NCBI GenBank assembly: GCA_019637685.1
Contig: JAHBVF010000016.1
Location: 1 to 64,000, forward strand
Direction: 5' to 3'
Length of the DNA: 64,000 nucleotides
Source of the DNA: Caldilineaceae bacterium
GTDB lineage: Bacteria > Chloroflexota > Anaerolineae > Caldilineales > Caldilineaceae
In this document: positions 1 to 11,000 of the stretch, in pieces
Layout: every line of letters starts with the position of its first letter
Position numbering within the stretch: position 1 is the first letter of the stretch
Made by a program: the position numbers and the translations under genes
Notes under the pieces: generated by a model
What the model was told of the DNA's origin: nothing
The model's input: only the letters and a program-made list of their open reading frames with translations
Database searches by the model: none

Positions 1-1
1 G

Positions 2-118
2 CGCTTTTCTCCCATTTTGGGGCTTGACAAAGCGTGTCCAGTTTGCGGGTCTACCCGCTTTGGTTTCGATACGGCCACATACTGCCGTGGCCTACTCAAC
101 CGGCGCTGGCCTGAATAG
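2..118 (+). CDS. C-terminal end of an unknown protein with a CPxCG zinc-ribbon-like motif (partial)
   Basis: An open frame enters from the left window edge and stops at TAG 116-118. The last 38 residues include CPVCGS and, 12 residues later, another cysteine, which resembles a small zinc-binding knuckle. The frame has no start inside the window, so only the tail is visible and the function cannot be named. It would be transcribed toward the protease gene at 453, with an intergenic stretch of about 330 bases between them. The frame is short, so it could be a chance opening; the two-Cys motif is the only support. Confidence 0.4.
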   Translation, partial: RFSPILGLDKACPVCGSTRFGFDTATYCRGLLNRRWPE

Positions 119-325
119 TCACAAATGAGGAAGGTTTTTCTGCGAAAAAGGGGCTTTGGGGTAAGGAATATCGGCGTACTCCATTTGGCGTGGGACGAGA
201 TATCCGTTTACGAATTGTTTTCGTACCCAGGGCTGGTTTTCTCCTTTTTGCTGAAAAATCGTTCGGAAAAGAGCGTTAATAGCCCAAAACGGCCACCAAT
301 TTTCGATCCTCGACAACACATTGTG

Positions 326-354
326 TGGTTTCATCCCAGAAGATGGGCTACAAT
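326..354 (+). promoter_or_regulatory. Weak candidate promoter for the S41 protease gene
   Basis: TGGTTT (326-331) and TACAAT (349-354) are 17 bases apart, about 100 bases upstream of the start at 453. The -35 box is poor. The rest of 119-452 shows no convincing gene: the short frame at 125-433 has no recognisable motif. Confidence 0.25.
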
Positions 355-452
355 AGTGCATACTTTTGAGAGGCGGGGCAATCTGAACCCGCAGATGGAC
401 GCACCCCAGGCCATCGGGCACAGCGGGGAATAAATCAGGCGGCAATTAATTA

Positions 453-1748
453 ATGAAACAGAAGCAGACTACCCAAAGATTTCAACGGTTTTTCTCCATA
501 CTATTGGTCCTTTGTCTGATGACAGGCTCGTTTGTGTTGGGCGGGATGAATTCGTCAACCCTGAGCGCAGCCGAGAATCCGGCTGAGTTCAAAGTGTTCT
601 GGGAAACCTGGGATTTGGTGGTAGCTCATTTTGTGGATCAGGATAAGGTGGATTTCACCGCCATGACCTATGGGGCCATCGAAGGAATGTTGGCTGTGTT
701 GGGTGATGAAGGCCACACAACTTTTTTGCCGCCAGAGGCCCTGGCACAGCACGAATCCAGCCTGGAGGGTGAATTTGAGGGGATCGGTGCCTATGTTTCC
801 CTGGAAAATGGGGAGATCACAATTGTTTCCCCTATCGATGGCTCGCCAGCGGAGAAGGCGGGGGTTCTTCCCGGTGATGTGATTGTGGCCGTGGACGGGG
901 AGAATGTGGAAGGGCGCAGCCTGAATGAAGTCATTGGTTTGATCCGCGGACCGGCAGACTCGGAAGTAGTATTGCTGTTGCGCCATGCCAAGACCAGTGA
1001 ACTGTCCGAGGTTGCCATTGTCCGTGGACGCATTGAGTTGGAGAGCGTGAACTGGACGATGATTCCGGGCACAGACCTGGCCTATGTACAGATTACCCAA
1101 TTCGCGGCCAAGACCGGCCAGGAATTGGAAGATGCCCTGAAGGAGATTGAGCAACAGACGCAATCAGGCCAACCTGTGACCGGGCTGGTGCTGGACCTGC
1201 GCAACAATCCCGGCGGCTATCTGCGGGAAGCCATCAGCGTGGGCAGCCAGTTTTTGCCCCGAGGCGAGATTATTTTGCAGGAAAAAGATGCAAGCGGCAG
1301 TGTGGACTCATTCCGCTCCCGAGGCTGGGGCTATGGCCGAGAGTTGCCGGTGGTTGTGCTGATCAACGAAGGAACGGCCAGCGCCGGAGAAATTATCGCG
1401 GGCGCTTTGAAGGAAAATGAACGGGCCACGCTGGTGGGCGAGACTACGTTTGGCACGGGCACTGTGCTCAACCAGTTCAACCTGAGCGATGGATCGGCTA
1501 TTCTGCTGGGGGTGACGAACTGGCTGACGCCCAAAGGCAACCTGATCAAAGGTCAAGGGATTGCCCCTGATGTGACGGTAGAATTGCCTGTCGGGGTTGT
1601 GCAGTTGAACGCCCGCCGATTGTCAGAGGTGGAACCAGGCGCGCTGTCCGGTATTGAGGATAGACAGCTTCGGGAGGCCATCAATCTGCTGGGGGGAGAA
1701 TTAGCCCCCCGGATGCCGACCGCAGCCCAGCGCCGTCCCAATCGGTAG
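453..1748 (+). CDS. S41 family (C-terminal processing protease-like) exported protein with PDZ domain, lacking the usual catalytic lysine
   Basis: 431 residues: N-terminal hydrophobic signal segment (about 14-31), a PDZ domain (about 105-180, with SPAEKAGVLPGD), then the S41 core. S41 proteases cut exported proteins near their C-termini with a Ser-Lys dyad. The serine is present in GTASAGE (Ser310). The family's lysine, 25 residues later in FGKG, is threonine here (FGTGTV, Thr335). The fold assignment is secure; activity is not. A different residue could serve as base, or the protein could be a non-catalytic PDZ scaffold. It is monocistronic and ends at a strong terminator. The RBS before the ATG is weak (caggcgg). 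Confidence 0.88.
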   Translation: MKQKQTTQRFQRFFSILLVLCLMTGSFVLGGMNSSTLSAAENPAEFKVFWETWDLVVAHFVDQDKVDFTAMTYGAIEGMLAVLGDEGHTTFLPPEALAQHESSLEGEFEGIGAYVSLENGEITIVSPIDGSPAEKAGVLPGDVIVAVDGENVEGRSLNEVIGLIRGPADSEVVLLLRHAKTSELSEVAIVRGRIELESVNWTMIPGTDLAYVQITQFAAKTGQELEDALKEIEQQTQSGQPVTGLVLDLRNNPGGYLREAISVGSQFLPRGEIILQEKDASGSVDSFRSRGWGYGRELPVVVLINEGTASAGEIIAGALKENERATLVGETTFGTGTVLNQFNLSDGSAILLGVTNWLTPKGNLIKGQGIAPDVTVELPVGVVQLNARRLSEVEPGALSGIEDRQLREAINLLGGELAPRMPTAAQRRPNR

Positions 1749-1763
1749 CGGGGCCAGCAGCGC

Positions 1764-1803
1764 AAAAAAGGCGGGCAGACCCATGGGTTTGCCCGCCTTT
1801 TTT
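1764..1803. terminator. Bidirectional rho-independent terminator
   Basis: Perfect 14-bp stem (AAAAAAGGCGGGCA at 1764-1777 with 1790-1803) with T/A runs on both sides, between the convergent protease gene and nadD. The loop contains a small palindrome, ACCCATGGGT. Confidence 0.9.
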
Positions 1804-1823
1804 GTGTCAACTGTCCGTCTCTA

Positions 1824-2531
1824 TCATTCGCCGACGGGAGACGAGGCGGCTGTGTAGAGGCTGTGCTCCCGGATGTAGCGCTCGACGAGACGGGGAACCT
1901 GATAGCGGATGGGTTGGCCCGAACGAACCCGGCGCTGGATGATATTGCTGGCGATCTCCAATTCGGGCATATCCAGAATAATCACTTTTTCCCGAATGCC
2001 GGGCAACAGACGATTCAAGCTCTCCCAATCGATCTCTACGTCGTGGCGGCTGAGAGCCACCAATCGACAGTTTTCCACCAGCCATTGGGCCTCCCGCCAA
2101 TTGGGAAGATCGCCCAGACTGTCCATCCCCATCAAAAAATAGAGTTCCACCTGGCTGTCCACCCGCTGGCGCACCAGCCGCACCATATCCGCGGTGAAGT
2201 GGGGGCCGGGGCGATCCGCGTCCACCCGGCTGACCCGGATGTATTCGCTGTCTGCGGTGGCAAGCTGGGCCATGCGGATGCGATGCTCGACGCCAGCCAA
2301 ACGGCGATTCTGCTTGTGGGGCGGATCGCCCGCGGGCACCAGATAGACCCGATCCAGCTTCAACTGAAACCAGGCTTCTTCGGCCAAAATCAGATGGCCC
2401 ACGTGGATGGGATCAAATGTGCCGCCGAAGATGCCGATGCGCAGACTGCCCCGTTCCGGCGTGAGAGCACTCAGCCCGTCCTCCCGGCTGTGTATGCCGT
2501 TGATCACCTGTTGCTGCCCGGTCTCAGTCAC
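1824..2531 (-). CDS. nadD: Nicotinate-nucleotide adenylyltransferase (NadD)
   Basis: Transfers AMP from ATP to nicotinate mononucleotide to make deamido-NAD in cytoplasmic NAD synthesis. The nucleotidyltransferase motif [11 protein letters not shown] is near the N-terminus, and GDPPHK and the later metal/ATP-binding segments are also present. The frame is open further upstream, but a GGAGGG Shine-Dalgarno six bases before a GTG at 2531 argues for a GTG start, giving 235 residues, close to the family norm. It lies 86 bases downstream of obg on the same strand, and obg-nadD is a common bacterial order, so the two are probably cotranscribed. It ends at the shared terminator. Confidence 0.93.
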   Translation of the reverse strand: MTETGQQQVINGIHSREDGLSALTPERGSLRIGIFGGTFDPIHVGHLILAEEAWFQLKLDRVYLVPAGDPPHKQNRRLAGVEHRIRMAQLATADSEYIRVSRVDADRPGPHFTADMVRLVRQRVDSQVELYFLMGMDSLGDLPNWREAQWLVENCRLVALSRHDVEIDWESLNRLLPGIREKVIILDMPELEIASNIIQRRVRSGQPIRYQVPRLVERYIREHSLYTAASSPVGE

Positions 2532-2617
2532 GATCTGCCCTCCTTCAACACCAGACGTTTTGAAGTGGAAGTTGTAGAAAATAAGCGCCAGCACGCCACC
2601 TGCGTCAACAGATTGGC

Positions 2618-3901
2618 TTATACGTCCAACGCGTTTTCATATCCCCAAACCAGTTCGATATCCGCGATCTGCACAGTGTCGTTGTCCTGCACGCCTGCCT
2701 CCCGCAGCGCGTCGGACACGCCCATTGCTTTGAGAATACGCTGGAATCGCATGGCTGCCTCGTAGTAATCCCAGTTGGTCATCTGGGCCGCGCGCTCAAT
2801 GGCAATGCCCCGCACTTCCCACAGACCCACATCCAACTGATGAATCGAGAATGCCCGTTCGTCCGCGTCCGGCGTAATCTCGACAATTTCGTCGGGTATA
2901 ACCACATCGGCCACTGGCAGCGCGTCCAGCATCTCCTGCAAGCGATAGAGCAGGCTGTCCAAATTCTCCCCGGTCACAGCGCTGATGGACATGGCCGGTC
3001 GGCCCGCTTCGCGCATTGCCTTTTCCACCGCGGGCCAGTGGGCCTGGGCTTCGGGCAGGTCCATTTTGTTCAGCACCACCAGTTGGGGTTTGCTCAGCAG
3101 CCCCGGATTGAAAAGCTCCAGTTCCTGGTTGATGGCCGCGTAGTCGCCCAGCGGATCCGGGCTGGCGCCATTGAGCAGATGGATCAGAATACGACTGCGC
3201 TCCACGTGGCGCAGAAATTCCAGCCCCAGGCCGATGCCTTCGTGAGCGCCTTCCAGCAAACCCGGAATGTCGGTGACGACGATCTGCCGGTGGTTGACTT
3301 CGGCCACGCCCAAACTTGGCTCCACTGTGGTGAAGGGATAGGCCGCGATCTTCGGTTTGGCCGCGCTGATCACACTGAGCAGCGTGGATTTCCCGGCATT
3401 GGGCACACCCAAAATGCCCACATCAGCCACAATCTTCAGTTCCAGCGCCAGCCAGGCTGCTTCACCGGCTTCCCCGTTTTCCGCCACCCGGGGCGCGTTG
3501 TTGCGGCTGGATTTGAAGGCCGCGTTTCCCCGCCCGCCGCGCCCCCCCCGCACAATCAGCGCGGTCTGGCCTTCCCGCACCAGATCGGCCAGAATCTCCC
3601 CGGTTTCCCCGTGGCGCACGATTGTGCCCACGGGCACGGGAATGTAGAGATCCTCACCCTGCGCGCCGGTCTTGTCAGATCCGCCGCCGTGTCCGCCCCG
3701 CTCTGCCTGAAAATGGACCTGTCTGTGAAAGGTGTGAAGGGTGTTCAGGTTTGTATCGGCTACCAGATAAATATGTCCACCCCGTCCCCCGTTGCCACCG
3801 GCCGGGCCGCCCCGGGGCATAAATTTTTCCCGGCGAAACGCGACAATTCCATTGCCGCCGTTGCCGGCGCTTACGTGTATGCGTGCTTTATCAAAAAACA
3901 T
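2618..3901 (-). CDS. obg: GTPase Obg/CgtA, ribosome assembly and stress GTPase
   Basis: 427 residues starting [10 protein letters not shown]. The Gly-rich Obg fold comes first (about 1-158, GGNGGRGG), then the G domain with P-loop GVPNAGKST, switch II DIPGL and NKMD, then a C-terminal OCT domain (about 345-427). The three-part layout and length match ObgE, a GTPase that binds the 50S subunit late in assembly. The frame is open for another 281 codons upstream, but that translation is low-complexity shadow of the opposite strand, and a good promoter lies just before 3901. First gene of the obg-nadD unit. Confidence 0.96.
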   Translation of the reverse strand: MFFDKARIHVSAGNGGNGIVAFRREKFMPRGGPAGGNGGRGGHIYLVADTNLNTLHTFHRQVHFQAERGGHGGGSDKTGAQGEDLYIPVPVGTIVRHGETGEILADLVREGQTALIVRGGRGGRGNAAFKSSRNNAPRVAENGEAGEAAWLALELKIVADVGILGVPNAGKSTLLSVISAAKPKIAAYPFTTVEPSLGVAEVNHRQIVVTDIPGLLEGAHEGIGLGLEFLRHVERSRILIHLLNGASPDPLGDYAAINQELELFNPGLLSKPQLVVLNKMDLPEAQAHWPAVEKAMREAGRPAMSISAVTGENLDSLLYRLQEMLDALPVADVVIPDEIVEITPDADERAFSIHQLDVGLWEVRGIAIERAAQMTNWDYYEAAMRFQRILKAMGVSDALREAGVQDNDTVQIADIELVWGYENALDV

Positions 3902-3946
3902 AGAGAGCCTTGTCTGAAACCGTTTATGGCAAACACATATCCCTTT

Positions 3947-3975
3947 ATTGTAGCGGATGGCGGATGGAACACCAA
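3947..3975 (-). promoter_or_regulatory. Promoter for obg-nadD
   Basis: On the minus strand, TTGGTG (3970-3975) and TACAAT (3947-3952) are separated by exactly 17 bases, giving a leader of about 40 bases before the Obg start. Confidence 0.6.
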
Positions 3976-4016
3976 CTTGTGTGGAACGAACGAATTGTCT
4001 GGGCTGACGGGGCGGT

Positions 4017-4046
4017 TTGGTGTGCGTATGGGCAAGCAAGTATAAT
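4017..4046 (+). promoter_or_regulatory. Promoter for the VTT-domain membrane protein gene
   Basis: TTGGTG (4017-4022), 18 bases, then a perfect TATAAT (4041-4046). It diverges from the obg promoter about 40 bases away. The two promoters share the TTGGTG -35 box. Confidence 0.6.
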
Positions 4047-4053
4047 ACAGTGC

Positions 4054-4077
4054 GGGCCTTCGGATACGCGAAGGCCC
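4054..4077 (+). other. Hairpin at the predicted 5' end of the transcript
   Basis: Perfect 9-bp stem GGGCCTTCG/CGAAGGCCC with a six-base loop, beginning about 8 bases after the -10 box, so it would cap the mRNA. It may protect the 5' end. It lacks a real T-run. Confidence 0.45.
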
Positions 4078-4129
4078 TGTTTGTAGGCTCACGGGTTTGT
4101 AGACCCACAGGGCAGGCGGGGCAGGGAAT

Positions 4130-4852
4130 GTGACAGATCGCAGCAGACAACTTACTCGTTTTCCCTGGGCTTGGATTGTCCTGGGGGTTCTGGCTGCCAG
4201 CGGGCTGCTCTATTGGTTCTGGGACACACTCCCTTTGGGCGGCTGGTTGACGGCACTTTTCCAGGTGTTGGCTCAGCCCGAAACCCTGACGCGGCTGGTC
4301 AGTTGGCTGGGCTGGGCCGGGCCTCTGGCGCTGATCGTCATCAATGCACTCCAGATTATTATTGCGCCTTTGCCCAACTACGCGGTATTTGTGGTGGCCG
4401 GGCTGCTCTATGGCCCCTTTTGGGGCGGCGTCTATGGCTTGGCCGGAATGCTGCTGGGGGGCGTGGCCGCGATGCTTCTCACCCGCCGTTTTGGTCGTCC
4501 CCTGGCCGCACGATTGGTGGGGGAGGATCGGTTGGAGCGCTGGGATCAGATGCAGGCGACCCAGAATGTCATCTCGTGGAGCATTCTTTTTCTGGCCCCG
4601 GTGGGCGATGTCCCCTTTTTCCTGGCCGGGCTTGCCCACGTGAGCGTAGCCAAAATCATAGCGATTTCGGCCATCACCCGCGGGCCGACGATCTTTCTGA
4701 TCTCGACTGCCTCCAGCGGGGCCACAGGGATGACCTGGACCCAACTAGTGCTGGTCATTCTGGCGCTGATCGTCATCTTTGGGCTGCTGGCCTACTATCA
4801 GCAACCGGTACTGGCCTGGGTGGATCGTCGGGTCCGGGGCCGGATGGCATAG
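4130..4852 (+). CDS. VTT-domain (TVP38/DedA-like) integral membrane protein
   Basis: 240 residues, starting with GTG at 4130. N-terminal membrane helix (about 12-32), then the VTT/SNARE-associated core with the characteristic [18 protein letters not shown] stretch, a re-entrant-type region, and further helices up to residue 230. DedA/TVP38 proteins have been linked to lipid-carrier flipping and membrane homeostasis; the substrate here is unknown. The start codon overlaps an out-of-frame ATGTGA. It is transcribed alone from the promoter at 4017-4046, divergently from obg. Confidence 0.85.
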   Translation: MTDRSRQLTRFPWAWIVLGVLAASGLLYWFWDTLPLGGWLTALFQVLAQPETLTRLVSWLGWAGPLALIVINALQIIIAPLPNYAVFVVAGLLYGPFWGGVYGLAGMLLGGVAAMLLTRRFGRPLAARLVGEDRLERWDQMQATQNVISWSILFLAPVGDVPFFLAGLAHVSVAKIIAISAITRGPTIFLISTASSGATGMTWTQLVLVILALIVIFGLLAYYQQPVLAWVDRRVRGRMA

Positions 4853-5011
4853 CAGGATGGCATAGACGGCTGACGAGCGCGCCAGAACGCGAAGTGTCGC
4901 TACCTTCCTGGTTATACCATTAATTACCATTCATTCGAATGGGTTTTATCCGCTGCTATTCCCTGTGTCCCAGGCCGAATAGCCCGACTGTCGAACCACA
5001 AACGGAGATCA

Positions 5012-5473
5012 ATGATGAGCCAACCCTCCCTGCTGGACAGAGTGAACAACGATCTGAAGGATGCCATGCGTGCCAAGGACGACACAGCCAAGCTGGCCCT
5101 GCGCTCGGTCAAGAGTGCGATTCTGGAAGCCCAGAAATCTGGCAACTTCAGCGAGGGACTGAGCGAGGAAGACTTGACGCAGGTGATCGCCAAAACAGCC
5201 AAGCAGCGCCGGGATACGATTGCAGAATACGAGCGGGTAGGACGTGCTGATCTGGCCGCCAACGAGTCTGCTGAACTGGCAATAATCGAGCGCTATCTCC
5301 CCCGGCAACTTTCCCCGGAAGAATTGGAAGTCATTGTCCGGGCTGTGATTGCAGAGACCGGCGCCACGAGTATGCGGGAGATGAATGTGGTGATGCCCGC
5401 AATTTTGCAACAAGTGGCAGGGCAGGCAGATGGACGTGCCATCAATCAGATCGTGCGCCGTTTGCTCGGCTAG
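5012..5473 (+). CDS. yqeY: GatB/YqeY domain-containing protein
   Basis: 153 residues, the usual YqeY length. Family hallmarks are the N-terminal DLKDAMRAKD, RSVKSAI, and the C-terminal region rich in Glu and Arg (ERYLPRQLSPEEL). YqeY is homologous to the tail domain of the tRNA amidotransferase subunit GatB and is thought to bind tRNA, but its role is not settled. It lies 3 bases upstream of the pgpH-like gene, so the two are translationally close. The preceding gap, 4853-5011, shows no gene. Confidence 0.92.
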   Translation: MMSQPSLLDRVNNDLKDAMRAKDDTAKLALRSVKSAILEAQKSGNFSEGLSEEDLTQVIAKTAKQRRDTIAEYERVGRADLAANESAELAIIERYLPRQLSPEELEVIVRAVIAETGATSMREMNVVMPAILQQVAGQADGRAINQIVRRLLG

Positions 5474-5476
5474 AGG

Positions 5477-7648
<2,172 letters not shown>

Positions 7649-7693
7649 CCAATCCGTATCACCCGTATGCACCCGTACGCAAAGGAACCGCTG

Positions 7694-8200
7694 ATGCCCG
7701 AATGGGAGATCACCATTGATATTGACGAGCGTTTTGCTCCGGATGTAACAGAAGATGTCCTCTCCCAAGCCCTGGCCGCGGTGCTAACCCATCAGGAGAT
7801 CGGCCCAGCAGGGGTGTCGATCGTTGTCACCGACGACGCGTATGTCCAACGCCTGAACCGGGACTACCGGGGCGTGGACGCGCCCACGGACGTCCTCAGC
7901 TTTGCCAGCCAGGACGGCGGCGAACTGGACGCTGACTTTGCCCCGGAAGCCGCGGCAGAGATGGATCGCTATCTGGGCGATCTGATTCTGGCCTTTCCCT
8001 ATGCCGCGGCCCAGGCTGCCCGCCACAACCTCTCCATTCAGACGGAAATGCGACTGCTGGTTGTCCACGGCTGTCTCCATCTGTTGGGCTACGATCACGA
8101 CAGCGACGAAAATCAGGCCGAAATGTGGGAGGTACAGGCCACAATTCTGGCTGGGCTGGGTGTGCGAGAAGACCTGACCCAACGCATGGCCGCGGAATGA
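7694..8200 (+). CDS. ybeY: Endoribonuclease YbeY (rRNA maturation)
   Basis: 168 residues from the ATG at 7694, chosen because AAAGGA lies 7 bases upstream; an upstream ATG at 7667 would add nine residues without an RBS. The zinc motif HGCLHLLGYDHD (H-x3-H-x5-H) near the C-terminus defines YbeY, a metal-dependent endonuclease acting in 16S rRNA 3' processing and ribosome quality control. The position between pgpH and dgkA is the conserved one. Confidence 0.95.
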   Translation: MPEWEITIDIDERFAPDVTEDVLSQALAAVLTHQEIGPAGVSIVVTDDAYVQRLNRDYRGVDAPTDVLSFASQDGGELDADFAPEAAAEMDRYLGDLILAFPYAAAQAARHNLSIQTEMRLLVVHGCLHLLGYDHDSDENQAEMWEVQATILAGLGVREDLTQRMAAE

Positions 8201-8207
8201 GGCTGCC

Positions 8208-8615
8208 GTGCCAGCGCAAGCCATTCCACCCAGCGGTCCCCACCACTCTTTTTGGCGCAGCTTTCATATAGCCCTGGCTGGCGCGCTCCACGTTCTGCGC
8301 ACAGAACGCAACGCCCAGATCGAAGGGCTGATTGGCCTTGTCTCTGTGGGCCTGGGCCTGGCGCTGGGCCTCACACGGACGGAATGGGCGATTGTCTGCA
8401 TCCTCATTGTGCTGGTTCTGGGCCTGGAAATGGTCAACACGGCCGTAGAAGCAGCCGTCGATCTGGCCTGCCCGGCCCCTCATCCGCTGGCAAAAAAGGC
8501 CAAAGACAGCGCGGCTGGCGCTGTGGTTCTGGCCGCGCTGGGGAGTGTGATTGTGGGGCTGATTATCTTTCTGCCCCGTGTGTGGTGGCTGCTGAGCGGG
8601 TGGTTCTGGCGGTAG
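8208..8615 (+). CDS. dgkA: Diacylglycerol/undecaprenol kinase (DgkA family)
   Basis: 135 residues, GTG start 7 bases after ybeY. Three membrane helices and the family signature LGLEMVNTAVEAAVD, whose Glu/Asn residues bind the catalytic Mg and ATP. In Gram-positive-like bacteria members often phosphorylate undecaprenol, feeding the lipid carrier for wall glycan synthesis; the substrate cannot be fixed from sequence. Last gene of the conserved block. Confidence 0.93.
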   Translation: MPAQAIPPSGPHHSFWRSFHIALAGALHVLRTERNAQIEGLIGLVSVGLGLALGLTRTEWAIVCILIVLVLGLEMVNTAVEAAVDLACPAPHPLAKKAKDSAAGAVVLAALGSVIVGLIIFLPRVWWLLSGWFWR

Positions 8616-8640
8616 GATGGGATAAAAAAGAAAGGACTGA

Positions 8641-9675
8641 TTGAACACATCTTCGCACACATCGGGCCTGCTAAGGCGAATGATTATCGTTGTTTCCATC
8701 TTCCTGGTCCTTCTCACTGCCGGGACGGTTGGCTATATCAGGCTGGAAGGGTGGCCTTTGGTCGATGCCTTTTATATGACAGTCATCACCATCAGCACAG
8801 TCGGTTTTGGCGAAATCCGCGCGATGAGCAACGTGGGCCGTCTCTTTACCTCTATACTGATTGTGATGGGTGTGGGCGCGGCGGCCTATACATTCAGCAG
8901 TGTGGCCGATTATATTGTGGCGGGTGAGCTACGGGGCGTTTTGCGGAGACAACGCATGGAAAATCGTATTCGCAAGTTGGAGAATCATTATATTGTCTGC
9001 GGCTATGGCCGTGTGGGCACACAGGTGGCCCAGGAACTGGCCCACAGCCATGTGGAAACCGTTCTTATCGATCTCATCAACGAGCGTTTCGAGGAATTGG
9101 AGGCCGCCGGGATCATCACTGTGGTCGGCGACGCCTCGGCAGATGCTGTACTCCTTCAGGCGGGGATCGAACGGGCATCCGGGCTGTGTTCGTGTCTGCC
9201 CGAAGACGCGGACAACGTTTTTGTCACCCTTACGGCCCGCACGCTGAACCCAAAATTGACGATTATTGCCCGGGCCAACACCCAGGAAAATGAGCGCAAG
9301 TTGCGCATCGCCGGCGCTGATCACGTGATCAATCCCTACTCCATCAGCGGACACCGCATGGCGCGCCAGTTGATGCATCCCAATGTGGTGGAATTTATGG
9401 ATGTGGTCATGCGCCGGGGGCAGGTGGAAATGCTGATCGAGGAGATTCGGGTGAGCGCTGACTCGCGGGTAAAGGAAAAGTCGATTGCCGAATGCAATAT
9501 CCGCCAGCGCACAGGGGCCAATATTCTGGCCGTGCGCCGCCCCGGTGGCAAGACTTTCACCAGTATGGGCGGAGAATTTGTGCTGATGGCCGGGGACCTG
9601 CTGATTGCCCTGGGCACGCCCGACCAGTTGGAGTCCCTGGCCGGCATGGCCGACGACCAGCGCCAGACCCGCTAA
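8641..9675 (+). CDS. Two-transmembrane K+ channel with cytoplasmic RCK (TrkA-N/TrkA-C) domains
   Basis: 344 residues, MthK-like size. TTG start at 8641 supported by an upstream AAAGGA; an ATG lies 13 codons in. Helix 1 (about 14-32), a pore loop with the selectivity filter TVGFG, helix 2, then an RCK-N Rossmann domain with CGYGRVGTQVAQ and a TrkA-C domain to the end. Such channels are gated by Ca, nucleotides or other ligands bound to the RCK ring. It follows dgkA by 25 bases, so it may be cotranscribed. Confidence 0.9.
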   Translation: MNTSSHTSGLLRRMIIVVSIFLVLLTAGTVGYIRLEGWPLVDAFYMTVITISTVGFGEIRAMSNVGRLFTSILIVMGVGAAAYTFSSVADYIVAGELRGVLRRQRMENRIRKLENHYIVCGYGRVGTQVAQELAHSHVETVLIDLINERFEELEAAGIITVVGDASADAVLLQAGIERASGLCSCLPEDADNVFVTLTARTLNPKLTIIARANTQENERKLRIAGADHVINPYSISGHRMARQLMHPNVVEFMDVVMRRGQVEMLIEEIRVSADSRVKEKSIAECNIRQRTGANILAVRRPGGKTFTSMGGEFVLMAGDLLIALGTPDQLESLAGMADDQRQTR

Positions 9676-9690
9676 ACACTGACGCTTCTG

Positions 9691-10893
9691 TTAGGGCAGC
9701 GTCAACACTTGCCCAATTTGCAGCAGTGCTTGTTCGCTCAATCCGTTTGTTTGCAGCAGCGTTCGCCAGTCAACGCCATACTGGGCCGCGATCACCCAAA
9801 TGGTCTCGCCGGCCTGCACTGTGTGGGAGCGGGCTACGCTGACCGGAGCTTGCGCGGCCGTCTCGCTCTGGCCTGGAATCGTCAGCACATCCCCGATCTG
9901 CAAGAGTGACTGTTCACCCAACCCATTGGCTGCGGCCAATGTCTGCCAGGTCATCCCAAAACGCAGGGCAATGCCCACAAGCGTATCTCCGCCAGCCACT
10001 GTGTATGGGGAGCCTTCCACTGGGGGGGCCGCGCTCGACGGGGCAACTACAGCCGCAGATGTTTGTTCAACTCCACCGCCCGGTATGCGCAGCTCCGCGC
10101 CGATCTGCAGGACGCTGCCGTTGCCCAGGCTGTTGAGTCGGGCGATTGACTGCCAATCCACGCCGTAGCGCTGGCCGATGGAAAAGAGTGTGTCTCCCGG
10201 TGAAACCCGATAGCGCAGGCCCGAATCGCTGACCGGTGCAAGGGACACTGGCTGTAGATCAACCAGCGCGGGCGCAACCACCTGGCTCGCGGCTACGGCT
10301 TCTCCGACGCCTGGCACAACCCCTTCGGCTCCGTTCGCATTGCCTGTGGAAAAATCCACTACCAGAATCAGCCCCCATCCGTTGGGGTGGGGCGCGGTGC
10401 CAATGCCCATCTCCGTATAGGAAGCGTTCAACACATTGTCCCGGTGGGGTGGGTCTGTCATCCACCAGCCAATGGAAGTGTCCACAGTGTCATACACAGC
10501 CCAATTTTCCCCGTTCCAGCCGCTGGTCACATAGCCCGTGCGGGCCACCCGTGTGTGGACCGAACTGCCGTCGCTGCCGGTGTGGCCGTATACGCCTGTG
10601 CTGGTCATATTCTGTATATGCAGATTGGCTGCCAACGTGAGGAGGGGATGCACCCGCAAGGGGGGCAAACCCGCGTTCGCACGCAATTGATTGATGAGGA
10701 TCGCTGCTCGTTCCCCGTCTGGCGAAAGCTGGGATGGATCGTCGTTGGCCCAGGCTTTGGATGGCAACCCGGCCAGCACAATGCCTGTGATCAGACAGAT
10801 CAACCCAAAGATACGCAGACGCCACAGACCTGTGCGCAGGGGGCCAGATCGGACAAAGCCCGTGGCGAGGGGGGGTAGAAGTGAATTGTTCAT
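9691..10893 (-). CDS. Secreted CAP (SCP/PR1-like) protein with three LysM repeats
   Basis: 400 residues from the ATG at 10893. Signal/anchor helix (about 25-48), a CAP domain (about 58-185, with HTGSDGSS, GENWA and WWMTDPPHRDNVL motifs), a linker, then three LysM modules (GDTLFSIGQRYGV, GDTLVGIALRFGM, GETIWVIAAQYGV), the last ending the protein. LysM domains bind peptidoglycan or chitin-like glycans, so it is probably wall-associated. The role of bacterial CAP domains is not clear. The frame is open upstream to 11322, but a promoter with its -10 box just ahead of 10893 rules out a longer product. Its end faces the K+ channel gene with a 15-base gap. Confidence 0.85.
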   Translation of the reverse strand: MNNSLLPPLATGFVRSGPLRTGLWRLRIFGLICLITGIVLAGLPSKAWANDDPSQLSPDGERAAILINQLRANAGLPPLRVHPLLTLAANLHIQNMTSTGVYGHTGSDGSSVHTRVARTGYVTSGWNGENWAVYDTVDTSIGWWMTDPPHRDNVLNASYTEMGIGTAPHPNGWGLILVVDFSTGNANGAEGVVPGVGEAVAASQVVAPALVDLQPVSLAPVSDSGLRYRVSPGDTLFSIGQRYGVDWQSIARLNSLGNGSVLQIGAELRIPGGGVEQTSAAVVAPSSAAPPVEGSPYTVAGGDTLVGIALRFGMTWQTLAAANGLGEQSLLQIGDVLTIPGQSETAAQAPVSVARSHTVQAGETIWVIAAQYGVDWRTLLQTNGLSEQALLQIGQVLTLP

Positions 10894-10900
10894 GGCGCGT

Positions 10901-10929
10901 ATAATAGCAGAAGTGTCCAGAGTCCCCAA
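10901..10929 (-). promoter_or_regulatory. Promoter for the CAP/LysM gene, implying a nearly leaderless mRNA
   Basis: Minus strand: TTGGGG (10924-10929), 17 bases, TATTAT (10901-10906). Only seven bases separate the -10 box from the ATG at 10893, so transcription would begin at or very near the start codon. Confidence 0.45.
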
Positions 10930-10971
10930 AGTGACGATCAGCCCAAACGTGCGTTTCGAGAAAAAACTGAC

Positions 10972-11000
10972 TTGCCAACCGCTGGCACGCATGCTATACT
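10972..11000 (+). promoter_or_regulatory. Strong sigma-70-type promoter upstream of the sugar-importer ATPase
   Basis: TTGCCA (10972-10977), 17 bases, TATACT (10995-11000), on the plus strand, diverging from the CAP/LysM promoter. It would give a leader of about 340 bases for the gene at 11349. Confidence 0.6.

Noticed and set aside
125..433. Open frame of 102 codons upstream of the S41 gene, and its antisense partner at 119-445
   Set aside because: No RBS, no motif, and each strand has an equally long frame; base composition alone explains them.
3902..4744. 281-codon upstream extension of the obg frame
   Set aside because: Low-complexity translation antisense to the VTT-protein gene; Obg starts [10 protein letters not shown] at 3901 and has its own promoter.
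9676..9710. TGACGCT/AGCGTCA hairpin between the K+ channel and CAP/LysM gene ends
   Set aside because: Seven base pairs without a T-run and partly within the LysM gene's last codons; too weak to call a terminator.
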